A DNA stretch of 64,000 nt from Cupriavidus campinensis. GTDB lineage: Bacteria; Pseudomonadota; Gammaproteobacteria; Burkholderiales; Burkholderiaceae. This document shows positions 35,592 to 44,784 of the stretch, piece by piece (position 1 is the stretch's first letter; every line of letters begins with the position of its first letter). The stretch covers positions 1-64,000 of the forward strand of contig NZ_CAJPVH010000006.1 of NCBI RefSeq assembly GCF_905397395.1, read 5' to 3'. Made by a program: the position numbers and the translations under genes. The notes under the pieces are model-generated. The model did no database searches and was not told the DNA's origin. It saw nothing but the letters and a program-made list of their open reading frames with translations.

Positions 35592-37109
35592 TCAGACCCG
35601 CCGCTGGCGCCCCGCCCAGTGCTGGTCGCGCAGCCGGCGCTTGGCCAGCTTGCCGGTCTCGTCGCGCGGCAGGCGCGCGGTGATCTCGATCGTCCGCGGC
35701 ACCTTGAAGCCCGACAGCCGCGCCTTGAGCCAGTCGATCACGGCCGCCGGCACGATCTCCGCGCCCGGCATTGGCTCGATCACGCCGTGGAGCCGCTCGC
35801 CGTATTCGTCGTCCGGCACGCCGAACACCACGCAGTCGGCCACGCCCGGATAGCGCATCAGTTCATGCTCGATCTCGGCCGGGTAGATGTTCACGCCGCC
35901 CGAGATGACCATGTCCGAGGCGCGGTCGCAGATGAACAGGTAGCCATCGGCATCGAGGTAGCCGAGGTCGCCCAGCGTGACCCGGCCCTCGCGGTCGATG
36001 GCGCGGCGCGCGGCGTCGTTGTTCAGGTAGGTGAAGTCCGGGTAAGCCGGCTGGCGCACGTAGACCAGGCCGGTCTCGCCCGGCGCGCAGGGCTGGCCCG
36101 CTTCGTCGAGGATGCGCACGCTGGCCGCGTCGACGGGACGGCCCGCCGTGCCGGGGCGCTGCGCGGCGTCCTCGGGCGTGGCCACGGTAATCATGCCGGC
36201 CTCGCTCGACGCATAGGTCTCGTGGATGACCGGCCCGAACCATTCGATCATCGCCCGCTTGACCTCGGGTGCGCACGGCGAGCCGGTTGACGCCACGAAG
36301 CGGATCGACGACAGGTCGTAGCGCGCGCGCACCTCCGCCGGCAGCTTCAGCAGGCGCACGTACATGATCGGCACGAGGTAGAGCACGTCGATCCGGTGTT
36401 CCTCCACCAGCGCCAGCACCTGCTCGGCGTCGAAGCGCGGCGTCAGCACCAGCCGCTCGGCCATCTGCAGGGCGTTCTGGATGAACACGCCCGGCGCGCT
36501 GTGATAGAGCGGCGCGGACATCAGCGCGCGGCAACCCGGCACTACGCCGATGGCCTTGGCCACCACCGAGCGCATGCGGGTGAGCTGATCGTCGAGCTGG
36601 TCGAGCGGTACGGCTTCGCGCAGCACGCCCTTGGGGCGTCCCGTGGTACCGGAGGTGTAGGCCAGATGGCCGCGTGGGGCCACGCGCGGGCCGTCGTACG
36701 GGGTCTGGGCTGCCAGCCAGGGTTCGTAATCGATGGCGTCGGCGGCGGTGCCGGGATGGGTGCCGGGATGGGTGCCGCCCACGGCGAGCACGGCCACCCC
36801 AGCGGGGACCACCGCGCGGAGCGCCGGCAGCAGGTCCGCGTGGGCGATCAGCACGCGCGCGCCGCTGTCCTCCAGCAGGAAGCGCACTTCCTCGGCCGTG
36901 AAGTGCCAGTTGATCGGGCAGTAATAGGTGCCAGCGGTGCGGCACGCGAAGATCACATCGGCGAAGACCGGGTCGTTGCGCAGCAGCACGGCCACCACGT
37001 CGCCCTCCTGCAAACCCAGCCGCCGCAAGCCGCCCGCGAGGTGCGTGCCGCGCGCCAGCACCTCCGCGCCGGGTCGGTGCAGCGATTCGAACCAAAGGTC
37101 TGCGGGCAT
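35592..37109 (-). CDS. AMP-forming acyl-CoA ligase
   Basis: A 505-residue ANL-superfamily enzyme that activates a carboxylic acid with ATP and CoA. The P-loop is YTSGTTGRPKG, A4/A5 motifs are STGSPCAPE and YASSEAG, A7 is TLGDLGYLDADGYLFICDR and the A10 Lys is in RDETGKLAKRRL. The start at ATG 37109 has GGAG 7 nt upstream (CAGGAGACCCGC). The substrate cannot be read with confidence. It heads an operon with the Bug receptor (55 nt apart) and is divergent from a LysR regulator, so the three form a plausible small catabolic unit. Confidence 0.9.
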   Translation of the reverse strand: MPADLWFESLHRPGAEVLARGTHLAGGLRRLGLQEGDVVAVLLRNDPVFADVIFACRTAGTYYCPINWHFTAEEVRFLLEDSGARVLIAHADLLPALRAVVPAGVAVLAVGGTHPGTHPGTAADAIDYEPWLAAQTPYDGPRVAPRGHLAYTSGTTGRPKGVLREAVPLDQLDDQLTRMRSVVAKAIGVVPGCRALMSAPLYHSAPGVFIQNALQMAERLVLTPRFDAEQVLALVEEHRIDVLYLVPIMYVRLLKLPAEVRARYDLSSIRFVASTGSPCAPEVKRAMIEWFGPVIHETYASSEAGMITVATPEDAAQRPGTAGRPVDAASVRILDEAGQPCAPGETGLVYVRQPAYPDFTYLNNDAARRAIDREGRVTLGDLGYLDADGYLFICDRASDMVISGGVNIYPAEIEHELMRYPGVADCVVFGVPDDEYGERLHGVIEPMPGAEIVPAAVIDWLKARLSGFKVPRTIEITARLPRDETGKLAKRRLRDQHWAGRQRRV

Positions 37110-37235
37110 GCGGGTCTCCTGGACATCTGAACATCTAATTAGCAGGCCATCGTAAGGCCCGCTGCCGACATCGACAATCCGGCATTTCGGAATCACAATG
37201 TTGCGCCAGACTTTACAATCTTTCAGACATCGCGC

Positions 37236-38156
37236 ATGGACCTCAATCTGATTCAGGCCTTCGTCGACATCGTGGAAGCCGGCAACCTTGCCGAAGCGGG
37301 CCGCCGGCGCGGCGTCACGCGCTCGCAGATCAGCCGGCAACTCGGCCAGCTTGAGGATCAGGCCGGCACGCAACTGCTGCGGCGGACCACGCGGCGGCTG
37401 GAGATGACGGACTCGGGGCAGTCCCTTTACGAGCATGGCCTGCGCATCCTGCAGGAAGTGGCGGCGGCGCAGGCCGAGATCGACAGCCTGGGCAAGACGC
37501 TGCGCGGCCATGTGCGGGTCAGCGTACCCACCGGGCTGGGGGACGCCTTTATCGCCCCGCTGCTGCTGCAGTTTGCCGAGCGGCACCCGGGCATCTCGCT
37601 GCGCGTGTTCTTCGCCAACCGCGTGACAGACCTGATTGCCGCCGAGATCGACGTGGCGCTGCGCGTGACCTCCGAACCGCCGCTGGACACCGTGGCGCGC
37701 GAGGTCTGCGCCATCCGCTGGCAGTTGTGCGCCTCACCGGGCTACCTCGCCCAGGTGCCGCCCGTGCGGGAGCCCGCCGACCTCGCCGCATGTCGTTTTC
37801 TCTGTCCGCCCTACACAACCAGACGATTCTCATTGACTCTGGGACGCGACACCGCCCATGGGCCGGAGCGACGTAACGTCGAGGTCACCCCTTACCTGCA
37901 GTCGGAACACTTTCCCTTCCTGATCCGTGCCGTGCGGGAAGGCCACGGCATCAGCCTGCTGCCGGTCTACGCCGGCTGGGAGGATGTGCGGCGCGGGTCA
38001 CTGGTGCCCGTGCTGCCGGACTGGAAGCCCGAAGGGCTGGGCAACCGGCTCTACATCATCACCACGCCGAATCCGCATCCGTCGATGGCCACGCGGGCGT
38101 TGATTTCGTTCCTGCGGGAGGCCGTTGCCGGGCTCGACGTCTTCAGCACATCCTAG
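37236..38156 (+). CDS. LysR-family transcriptional regulator
   Basis: A 306-residue LysR regulator. The N-terminal winged helix (LIQAFVDIVEAGNLAEAGRR, SQISRQLGQLEDQAGTQLL) and effector domain with VRVSVPTGLGDAFIAPLLLQ and VALRVTSEPP are typical. It is divergent from the acyl-CoA ligase-Bug operon, its likely target, with the 126-bp intergenic region holding both promoters. A TACAAT at 37214-37219 is a candidate -10 for this gene. Confidence 0.93.
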   Translation: MDLNLIQAFVDIVEAGNLAEAGRRRGVTRSQISRQLGQLEDQAGTQLLRRTTRRLEMTDSGQSLYEHGLRILQEVAAAQAEIDSLGKTLRGHVRVSVPTGLGDAFIAPLLLQFAERHPGISLRVFFANRVTDLIAAEIDVALRVTSEPPLDTVAREVCAIRWQLCASPGYLAQVPPVREPADLAACRFLCPPYTTRRFSLTLGRDTAHGPERRNVEVTPYLQSEHFPFLIRAVREGHGISLLPVYAGWEDVRRGSLVPVLPDWKPEGLGNRLYIITTPNPHPSMATRALISFLREAVAGLDVFSTS

Positions 38157-38180
38157 AAAACGGGCTGGCAAACTTTCAAT

Positions 38181-38211
38181 TTGCAAGCTATTCTCCCCTC
38201 AACTTGCAAGC
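38181..38211. promoter_or_regulatory. paired TTGCAAGC sites before the HxlR gene, candidate operator
   Basis: The octamer TTGCAAGC occurs at 38181-38188 and 38204-38211 in the same orientation, 23 bp apart (about two helical turns). It contains the palindrome TTGCAA. The pair lies 20-50 bp before the HxlR start codon, where an autorepressor would bind. Confidence 0.6.
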
Positions 38212-38231
38212 CAAAAGTAAAAAGAGGAGAC

Positions 38232-38762
38232 ATGGCCCCGACCGATTTTTCCAACATGCCCTGCCCCGTGGCACGCTCGATGGCGATGCTCGGCGAGCGC
38301 TGGGCGATCCTGCTGATGCGCGAGGCCTACTACGGCACCACGCGCTTCGACGAGTTCGAGCGGCACCTCGGCATTGCGCCGAACATTCTCAGCGCACGGC
38401 TCAAGACGCTGGTCAGCCATGGCCTGCTGGAGAAGTCGCCCGCCCCGGGCGGCGGCGCGCGCCATATCTATACGCTGACCCAGATGGGGCGCGACTTCTT
38501 CCCCGTGTACGTGGCGCTCAAGCACTGGGCAGAGCGCTGGCTGGCCGATGAAAAGGGACCGCCGACGATCTTCGAGGACAAGCGCGACGGCGGCGAGATC
38601 GTCGCCGGCAGCCTGACCCGGCCCGATGGCAGCACGATCACCGTGGACGACCTGCGCGTACTGCCCGGCCCCGGCGCGGGCCGCTACATCCGCGCGCGCT
38701 TTGGCAATGCGGACGACAACGTCGAAGCCGGCGCCGGCACGGAGGCCATCGACCATGAATAA
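38232..38762 (+). CDS. HxlR-family transcriptional regulator
   Basis: A 176-residue MarR-like winged-helix regulator. The HxlR signature is CPVARSMAMLGERWAILLMR with the near-N-terminal redox-type Cys11, followed by FDEFERHLGIAPNILSARLK (recognition helix) and YTLTQMGRDFFPVYVALKHW. The C-terminal 60 residues extend beyond the usual HxlR length. AAGAGGAGA precedes the ATG. It overlaps the MATE gene by 8 nt, so it probably controls that exporter; paired TTGCAAGC sites lie in the promoter region. Confidence 0.93.
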   Translation: MAPTDFSNMPCPVARSMAMLGERWAILLMREAYYGTTRFDEFERHLGIAPNILSARLKTLVSHGLLEKSPAPGGGARHIYTLTQMGRDFFPVYVALKHWAERWLADEKGPPTIFEDKRDGGEIVAGSLTRPDGSTITVDDLRVLPGPGAGRYIRARFGNADDNVEAGAGTEAIDHE

Positions 38763-40122
38763 GCCCGACGCCCTCACCCTCGGCGCGGGCGCCCAGGCCC
38801 CTGCCGATCCCGTTCCCGCCTCCGAACTGGCCCGCCGCATTGCCGTGCTGGCCGCGCCGACCAGCCTGGTGGCCTTTCTCCAGGCCGGCGCGCAGTTGAT
38901 CGAAACCTGGCTGGCCGCGCGCCAGGGCACCGCCGCGCTGGCCGGCTGGGCCGTGGTGCTGCCGTTCGCGCTGCTGCTCCAGCAGATGTCCGCCGGCGCG
39001 ATGGGCGGCGGCGTGGTGTCCGCCATCGCCCGCGCGCTCGGGGCCGGCAAGCGCGAGGACGCCTCGTCGCTGGTCATGCACGCGGTGATCATCGCCGTGG
39101 TGGCCGGGCTGATCTTCGCCGTGGCGCTGGCCGGCTTCCCGCATGCCGTGTTCGGCGCCGTGGCCGGCCCCACCACCGCCGAGGCCGCCGCCACCTACGC
39201 GATCTGGCTGTTCGGCGTGGGCGCGGTGCCCGCCTGGCTGACCAACACGCTGGCCTCGGTGCTGCGCGGCGGCGGGCGCCACGCGCTGGCCGCGCGCGTG
39301 CTGTGCGTGATGTGGATCGTGTTCCCGGTGCTGTCGTGGTATTTCGCCGAGCGTATGGGCATGGGCCTCGCCGGCATCGGCGCGGCGCTGGCGGCGGTGT
39401 CCTGGGCGGCTTCGCTGGCCATGGCCTGGGTGGTGCTGCGCGGGGGCGCCGGCTTCGTGCCGACGCTACGTGTGCGGCCGTCCGGCGCGCTGTTCCATCG
39501 CATCCTGTCAGTGGGGCTGGTGGCCTGCGCGCTGGCCTCGGTGGCCAACCTGACGACCATCCTCGTCACCGCGCAACTGCGCCACTACGGCACCTCGGTG
39601 GTGGCCGCGTATGGCATTTCGGCGCGGCTGGAATTCCTGATGATCCCGCTCGCATTCGGCGTGGGCTCGGCGCTGACCGCGCTGGTCGGCCGGGCCGTGG
39701 GTGCCGGGGACTGGCATACCGCGCGCCGCACGGCGTGGGTGGGCGCGCTGATCGCGCTCGTCATCGCGGGGGCCGTGGGCGCCGCCGTGGGACTGGCGCC
39801 GATGTCGTTCGCGGCGCTGTTCACCGACGATGCCGAAGTCCGCGAAATTGCCGCGCGGGCGCTGTCCTGGGTGGGGCCGGCCTTCGGCGGCTTCGGGCTG
39901 GGCATGGCGCTCTACTTCGCCTCGCTGGGCGCCGGGCGGATGCGCGGCCCCATCGCCGCCGGGCTGTGCCGCATCGCGCTGGCCGCCGGGGGCGGCTGGC
40001 TGCTCGCCAACGTGGCGGGGATGGGCATCGACGGCCATTTCCTCGGCGTGGCGCTCGGCATCACGGCTTATGGGCTGGTGACGGCGCTGGGCGTGCGGCG
40101 CGGCGAGTGGTCGCCGCGCTGA
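38755..40122 (+). CDS. MATE-family efflux transporter
   Basis: A 455-residue polytopic protein with twelve hydrophobic helices in two bundles: first bundle with LAAPTSLVAFLQAGAQLIET and MGGGVVSAIARALGAGKRED, and second with ATTILVT-like and GVGSALTALVGRAVGAGDWH, the mirrored G-x-A-x-G-x-x motif. The duplicated RALGAGK / RAVGAGD segments are classic for MATE. MATE proteins extrude cationic drugs by H+ or Na+ antiport. It begins inside the HxlR gene, suggesting drug-inducible export. Confidence 0.9.
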   Translation: MNKPDALTLGAGAQAPADPVPASELARRIAVLAAPTSLVAFLQAGAQLIETWLAARQGTAALAGWAVVLPFALLLQQMSAGAMGGGVVSAIARALGAGKREDASSLVMHAVIIAVVAGLIFAVALAGFPHAVFGAVAGPTTAEAAATYAIWLFGVGAVPAWLTNTLASVLRGGGRHALAARVLCVMWIVFPVLSWYFAERMGMGLAGIGAALAAVSWAASLAMAWVVLRGGAGFVPTLRVRPSGALFHRILSVGLVACALASVANLTTILVTAQLRHYGTSVVAAYGISARLEFLMIPLAFGVGSALTALVGRAVGAGDWHTARRTAWVGALIALVIAGAVGAAVGLAPMSFAALFTDDAEVREIAARALSWVGPAFGGFGLGMALYFASLGAGRMRGPIAAGLCRIALAAGGGWLLANVAGMGIDGHFLGVALGITAYGLVTALGVRRGEWSPR

Positions 40123-40134
40123 GGGAAGGGACTT

Positions 40135-41610
40135 CTATTTAGCGGGAGGGGGCGGAGGCGGCACAGTGGCGCGGGCGTCGCCGGTCAGGCCGGCGTCCCG
40201 CACGTCGCTGGGGATGGCCGGCCAGCCGCCGCCGAGCGACTTGTACAGCGCGGCGGTGGCGGTCAGCACATCGACCTGACCCTGGATCGCCGCCAGCTGC
40301 ACCGTAAACAGCTTCTCCTGCGCGTCCGTCACCTCGAGGTAGCTGGAATAGCCGCCCTCGTAGCGCGCGCTGGACTGGTCCGCGTAGATCAGCAGGCTCT
40401 GCTCCTGCCGCCGCAGGCTGCCGAGCCGGTTGCGGGTTTCCAGGCCGTTGGACAACTGGTTGTTCACATCGGCCAGCGCATTGAGCACGCTGAACTGATA
40501 GCCGAGCATGGCCTGATCGCGCACCGCCTCGGCTGTGTTCACCTGCCCCCGGATCGCCCCGCCCTGAAACACCGGCTGGGCGAGGTTGGCGCCAAAACCC
40601 CAGATCTGCGAGGCGCTCTGCCACAGGCCCGCCGGCGAGGTGGCCAGCGCGCCGAAGAACCCCGACAAATTGACCGATGGCAGGAACAGCGCCAGCGCGG
40701 CGCCCACCTGGGCGTTGGCGGCCACGGCGGTTTGCTCGGCCTGCAGCACGTCCGGCCGGCGCGCCAGCAGCGCGGCTGGCAGGTCGGCGCCGATGGCCGG
40801 CGCCATCAGCGCGTTCACCGGCTTGCCGCGCTCCACCGGCCCCGGCTCGCGGCCCAGCAGCACGGACAGCGCGTTCTCGGTCTGGGCGATGGACGTGCGC
40901 AGCGGCGGGATGGTCGCCTCGGTCGAATAGAAGTCGTTCTCCGCCTGCGACAGCTCCACCTGCGAAATCACACCGCCCTGATAGCGTTGCTGGAAGATGT
41001 CCAGCGCGCGGCCGCGTGCGTCGAGCGTGGCGCGCGCCACGTCGAGCTGCGCATCGAGCCCGCGCAGCGTGGCGTAGCCCTGCACCACCGAGGCCGCCAG
41101 CGCCAGCACCACGCCGCGCCGGGTGTACTCGGCATTCCACAGGCTGGCCTCGGCCGACTCGGCCTGGCGGCGGATGCGGCCCCAGAGGTCGATCTCCCAG
41201 CTGGCGTTCAGCAGCGTCTCGTAGCTGTTGCGCGGGCCGCCCAGCGCCGCGAACGGCGTGCCGTTGAACGAGCCGCTTTTCTGCCGCGCCGCCGAGGCGG
41301 TGGCGTTCAACTGCGGATAGAAGCCCGAGCGCGCCACCATCAGCTGGCCCCGGAATTCCTCGATGCGGGCCGCCGCGATGCGCACGTCGTAGTTGCTGCG
41401 CAGCGCCGCCTCCACCATCGCGGTCAGCACCGGGTCGTTGAAGCTGTTCCACCAGTCGCTGTCGGCGGCCACGGTCAGCACGCCGGCATCGATCCGGTAG
41501 CTGGGCGGTTCGGCCGCCTCCGGCCGCGCGTAGTCCGGGCCGATGGCACAGCCACCCAGGATCGCCAGACAGGCGGCCGACATCGCGGTGCTGCGCAGAA
41601 CGGCGTTCAT
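40135..41610 (-). CDS. outer-membrane factor of RND efflux system (OprM/NodT type)
   Basis: A 491-residue outer-membrane lipoprotein: lipobox LGGC (Cys 21) and CAIGPDYARPE, the standard NodT/OprM N-terminus. Two TolC-like repeats are visible (WWNSFNDPVLTAMVEAAL with NYDVRIAAARIEEFRGQL, and VSGY-type helices DQSSARYEGGYSSYLEVTDA). The C-terminus ends in a poly-Pro run (PPPPPPAK). It is the last gene of the MFP-RND-OMF operon; its ATG overlaps the RND stop (41607-41610) and has GGGAG upstream. Confidence 0.95.
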   Translation of the reverse strand: MNAVLRSTAMSAACLAILGGCAIGPDYARPEAAEPPSYRIDAGVLTVAADSDWWNSFNDPVLTAMVEAALRSNYDVRIAAARIEEFRGQLMVARSGFYPQLNATASAARQKSGSFNGTPFAALGGPRNSYETLLNASWEIDLWGRIRRQAESAEASLWNAEYTRRGVVLALAASVVQGYATLRGLDAQLDVARATLDARGRALDIFQQRYQGGVISQVELSQAENDFYSTEATIPPLRTSIAQTENALSVLLGREPGPVERGKPVNALMAPAIGADLPAALLARRPDVLQAEQTAVAANAQVGAALALFLPSVNLSGFFGALATSPAGLWQSASQIWGFGANLAQPVFQGGAIRGQVNTAEAVRDQAMLGYQFSVLNALADVNNQLSNGLETRNRLGSLRRQEQSLLIYADQSSARYEGGYSSYLEVTDAQEKLFTVQLAAIQGQVDVLTATAALYKSLGGGWPAIPSDVRDAGLTGDARATVPPPPPPAK

Positions 41611-44600
41611 GATGGCTCCCCAGCGGTGGATGACGTGGACGGCGCCACACGCCTGCGCGGGCGGCGGGCCGCCCACTTGTCGGCGGCGGTGCCCACCAGC
41701 CACGAGAACAGCGGCACGAACAGCAGCGCGAGCGAGGTGGCCGCGATCATCCCGCCGATGATGCCGGTGCCGATGGAGTGCCGCGAGTTCGACCCCGCGC
41801 CCGAGGCGATGAACAGCGGCACCGCGCCGAGGATGAAGGCGAGCGAGGTCATCACGATCGGCCGCAGGCGCAGCTTGGCGGCCTCCACGGCGGCATCGGC
41901 GTGGGAGAGCCCTTCCTTGTGCTTCATCACCGCGAATTCCACGATCAGGATGGCGTTCTTCGCCGCCAGCCCGATCAGCGTCACCATGCCGATCTGGAAG
42001 TACACGTCGTTCGACAAGCCCCGCAGCAGGATCGCCATCAAGGCGCCGAAGATGCCGAACGGCACGGCGGTCAGGATCGAAAGCGGCAAGGACCACGACT
42101 CGTACTGCGCCGCCAGGATCAGGAACACCATGACGATGCCGAACACGAAGACGATAGTGGTGGTGTTGCCGGATTTCTTCTGCTCGAACGCCTCGCCGCT
42201 CCAGGCGAAGCTGTAGCCGGCGGGCAGCACCTCCCGGGCGACGGCCTCCATGGCCGCCAGCGCCTGGCCCGAGCTGTGGCCGGGCGCGGCATCGCCGGTG
42301 ATCTTGGCCGCCGGGAAGTTGTTGAAGCGCGAGAGCAGGTCCGGCCCGCTGGAGTAGTAGGTCTTCAGCAGCCCGGAGACCGGCGCCATCTTGCCGTCCC
42401 GCCCGCGCACGTACAGGTATTCGAGATTGGTCGGCGTGGCCCGGTACTGCGGCTCGGCCTGCAGGATCACCTGCCACACGCGGCTGTACTGCGTGAACTG
42501 GCTGACGTAGAGCGAGCCGAACTGGGTCTGCAGCGTGCCGTAGACATCGGCAATCGGCACGCCCATGGTCTCGGCCTTCTCCTTGTCCACCTCCACCCGC
42601 ATCTGGCGCGATGCCGACTGGATCGTGCTGGTGAGCCGCCCCAGCTCCTTGTGCGCGGCCGCCGCCTGGATGAAGCGGCGCGTCACGCCTTCCAGCTCGG
42701 CCGTGTTGCCGGTGCCCCGGTTCTGGATCCAGAACTCGAAGCCACCCTGCGAGCCCAGCCCGGGAATCGACGGCGGATTGACCGGGATGATCACCGCCTC
42801 GGGAATCGCGCGCAGCTTGGGCGTCATCTCGGCCAGCATCGCCGGCACGCCCAGATCGGCGGAACCCCGGTCCTTGAAGCTCTTCATGCCGACGAACACC
42901 GTGCCGGCGTTGGTCTTGTACTGGCTGTCGATGAAGCTGTAGCCGGTCAGCGCGGAGGCATCCTCCACGGCCGGGTGCTTGCGGAACATTTCGGCCACCT
43001 GCGAGGTGACCTTCTCGCTGCGATCCAGGCTGGCGGAGTCCGGCATGATCACCGCCACGAGGATGTAGCCCTGGTCTTCGGACGGCACAAAGGCCGTGGG
43101 GATGTGCGCGAACAGCTGCCACGTGGCCAGCAGCATCGCCCCGAAGATCGCCAGCGCGACCACCGAGCGCCGCATCACCGTGCGCACCCAGTCGCCGTAG
43201 TGGTGCACCAGGCGGTCGAACCGCTCGTTGAACCAGACAAAGCCGCGCCACGGCGTGTGATGCCCCGGCTTGAGGATCAGCGCCGCCAGCGCCGGCGAGA
43301 GCGTGAGCGCGCAGAAGCCCGAGATGACCACCGAGATGACGATGGTCAGCGCGAACTGCCGGTAGAGCTGCCCGGTCGTGCCCGAGACAAAGGCCACCGG
43401 GATGAACACCGCCGAGAGCACCAGCACGATGGCGATGACCGGGCCGGTCACCTCCTCCATCGCCCGCAGGGTGGCCTCGCGCGGGGAGAGCTTGAACTCG
43501 GCCATGTTCCGCTCGACGTTCTCCACCACCACGATGGCGTCGTCCACCACGATGCCGATCGCCAGCACCAGCGCGAACAGCGTCAGCAGGTTGATCGAGA
43601 AGCCCAGCGCCAGCAGCCCGGCGAAGGTGCCGATGATCGACACGAACACGGCCAGCACCGGGATCACCGTCGCCCGGATGTTCTGCAGGAAGATGAAGAC
43701 CACCAGCACGACCAGGATCACCGCCTCGACCAGCGTATGGACCACCTCCTCGATGGAGGCGCTGACGAACTCGGTGGTGTCCAGCGAGACCTTGTACGCC
43801 ACGCCGGCCGGGAAGGTCTTGGCCATCTCGTCGAGCGTCTTGCGCACGTCGTTGGCCACCTGGAGCGCGTTGGAGCCGGGCTGCTGGTAGACCGCGATGA
43901 TCGTCGCCGGCTTGCCGTTCAGGGCCGAGCGCAGCATGTACTGCTGCTGGCCGATCTCGGCGCGACCCACGTCCCGCAGCCGCACGATGGCGGCGCCCGT
44001 GGCATCGGCACGCAGGATGATGTTCTCGAACTGCTCGGGCGTGGTCAGCCGGCCCGGCGTGACCAGCGGGAACGAGAGCTCCACCGGGTTGGCGTTCGGC
44101 GACTGGCCGACGCTGCCGGCGCCGAACTGCTCGTTCTGGCTCTGCACCGCGTTCTGCACGTCCTTGCTGGTGATGCCGAGCGCCGCCATGCGGTCTGGCC
44201 GCAGCCAGATGCGCATGGCGAGGTCCGCCGAGCCCATGATCTGCGCCTGGTTGGCGCCGTTGACGCGCTTGATGGCGTCCAGCACGTACAGGTTCGCGTA
44301 ATTGTTGATGTACTGCTGGTCGAAGCGGCCATCCGGCGAATAGACCCCGATCAGCAGCAGGAAGCTGGTGGAGCGCTTCTCCACGTTGATGCCGGTCTTC
44401 TGCACCGCCTCGGGCAGCTGCGGCAGCGCCAGGTTCACGCGGTTCTGCACCTGCACCTGGGCGGTGTCCGGGTCGGTGCCGATGTCGAAGTAGACATTGA
44501 GCGTCATCGACCCGGTGGGCGATGACGTGGACTGCATGTAGATCATGTTGTCCGCGCCGTTCACCTGGGTCTCGATGGGCGCGGCCACGGTCTGGGCGAC

Positions 44601-44771
44601 GGTGTCCGAGTCGGCGCCGGCGTAGGTGGCGCTGACCGTGACCTGGGGCGGGGTGATGTCCGGGTACTGGGCGATCGGCAGCGCGAACATTGCCACGCCG
44701 CCGCCGATGACGATGATCATCGACATCACCACCGCGAAGATTGGCCGCTTGACGCAGAAGGCGGAAATCAT
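41607..44771 (-). CDS. HAE1-type RND efflux transporter, inner-membrane subunit
   Basis: A 1054-residue AcrB/MexB-like H+ antiporter. Start MISAFCVKRPIFAVVMSM is typical. The proton-relay Asp pair is in LAIGIVVDDAIVVVENVE, the second relay region is in VYFQIGMVTLIGLAAKNAIL (Lys), and GSxxF-type periplasmic loops are intact. Twelve membrane helices with two large periplasmic loops are predicted. It exports hydrophobic compounds together with the adaptor and OMF encoded on either side. The three are coupled by overlaps or 13-nt gaps. No TetR regulator is adjacent. Confidence 0.97.
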   Translation of the reverse strand: MISAFCVKRPIFAVVMSMIIVIGGGVAMFALPIAQYPDITPPQVTVSATYAGADSDTVAQTVAAPIETQVNGADNMIYMQSTSSPTGSMTLNVYFDIGTDPDTAQVQVQNRVNLALPQLPEAVQKTGINVEKRSTSFLLLIGVYSPDGRFDQQYINNYANLYVLDAIKRVNGANQAQIMGSADLAMRIWLRPDRMAALGITSKDVQNAVQSQNEQFGAGSVGQSPNANPVELSFPLVTPGRLTTPEQFENIILRADATGAAIVRLRDVGRAEIGQQQYMLRSALNGKPATIIAVYQQPGSNALQVANDVRKTLDEMAKTFPAGVAYKVSLDTTEFVSASIEEVVHTLVEAVILVVLVVFIFLQNIRATVIPVLAVFVSIIGTFAGLLALGFSINLLTLFALVLAIGIVVDDAIVVVENVERNMAEFKLSPREATLRAMEEVTGPVIAIVLVLSAVFIPVAFVSGTTGQLYRQFALTIVISVVISGFCALTLSPALAALILKPGHHTPWRGFVWFNERFDRLVHHYGDWVRTVMRRSVVALAIFGAMLLATWQLFAHIPTAFVPSEDQGYILVAVIMPDSASLDRSEKVTSQVAEMFRKHPAVEDASALTGYSFIDSQYKTNAGTVFVGMKSFKDRGSADLGVPAMLAEMTPKLRAIPEAVIIPVNPPSIPGLGSQGGFEFWIQNRGTGNTAELEGVTRRFIQAAAAHKELGRLTSTIQSASRQMRVEVDKEKAETMGVPIADVYGTLQTQFGSLYVSQFTQYSRVWQVILQAEPQYRATPTNLEYLYVRGRDGKMAPVSGLLKTYYSSGPDLLSRFNNFPAAKITGDAAPGHSSGQALAAMEAVAREVLPAGYSFAWSGEAFEQKKSGNTTTIVFVFGIVMVFLILAAQYESWSLPLSILTAVPFGIFGALMAILLRGLSNDVYFQIGMVTLIGLAAKNAILIVEFAVMKHKEGLSHADAAVEAAKLRLRPIVMTSLAFILGAVPLFIASGAGSNSRHSIGTGIIGGMIAATSLALLFVPLFSWLVGTAADKWAARRPRRRVAPSTSSTAGEPS

Positions 44772-44784
44772 GGGGCGCTCCGGT

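Noticed and set aside
41778..44525. A 915-codon open frame on the plus strand
   Set aside because: It is antisense to the RND transporter gene and shows the Arg/His/Gln-rich composition of a shadow, with no domain.
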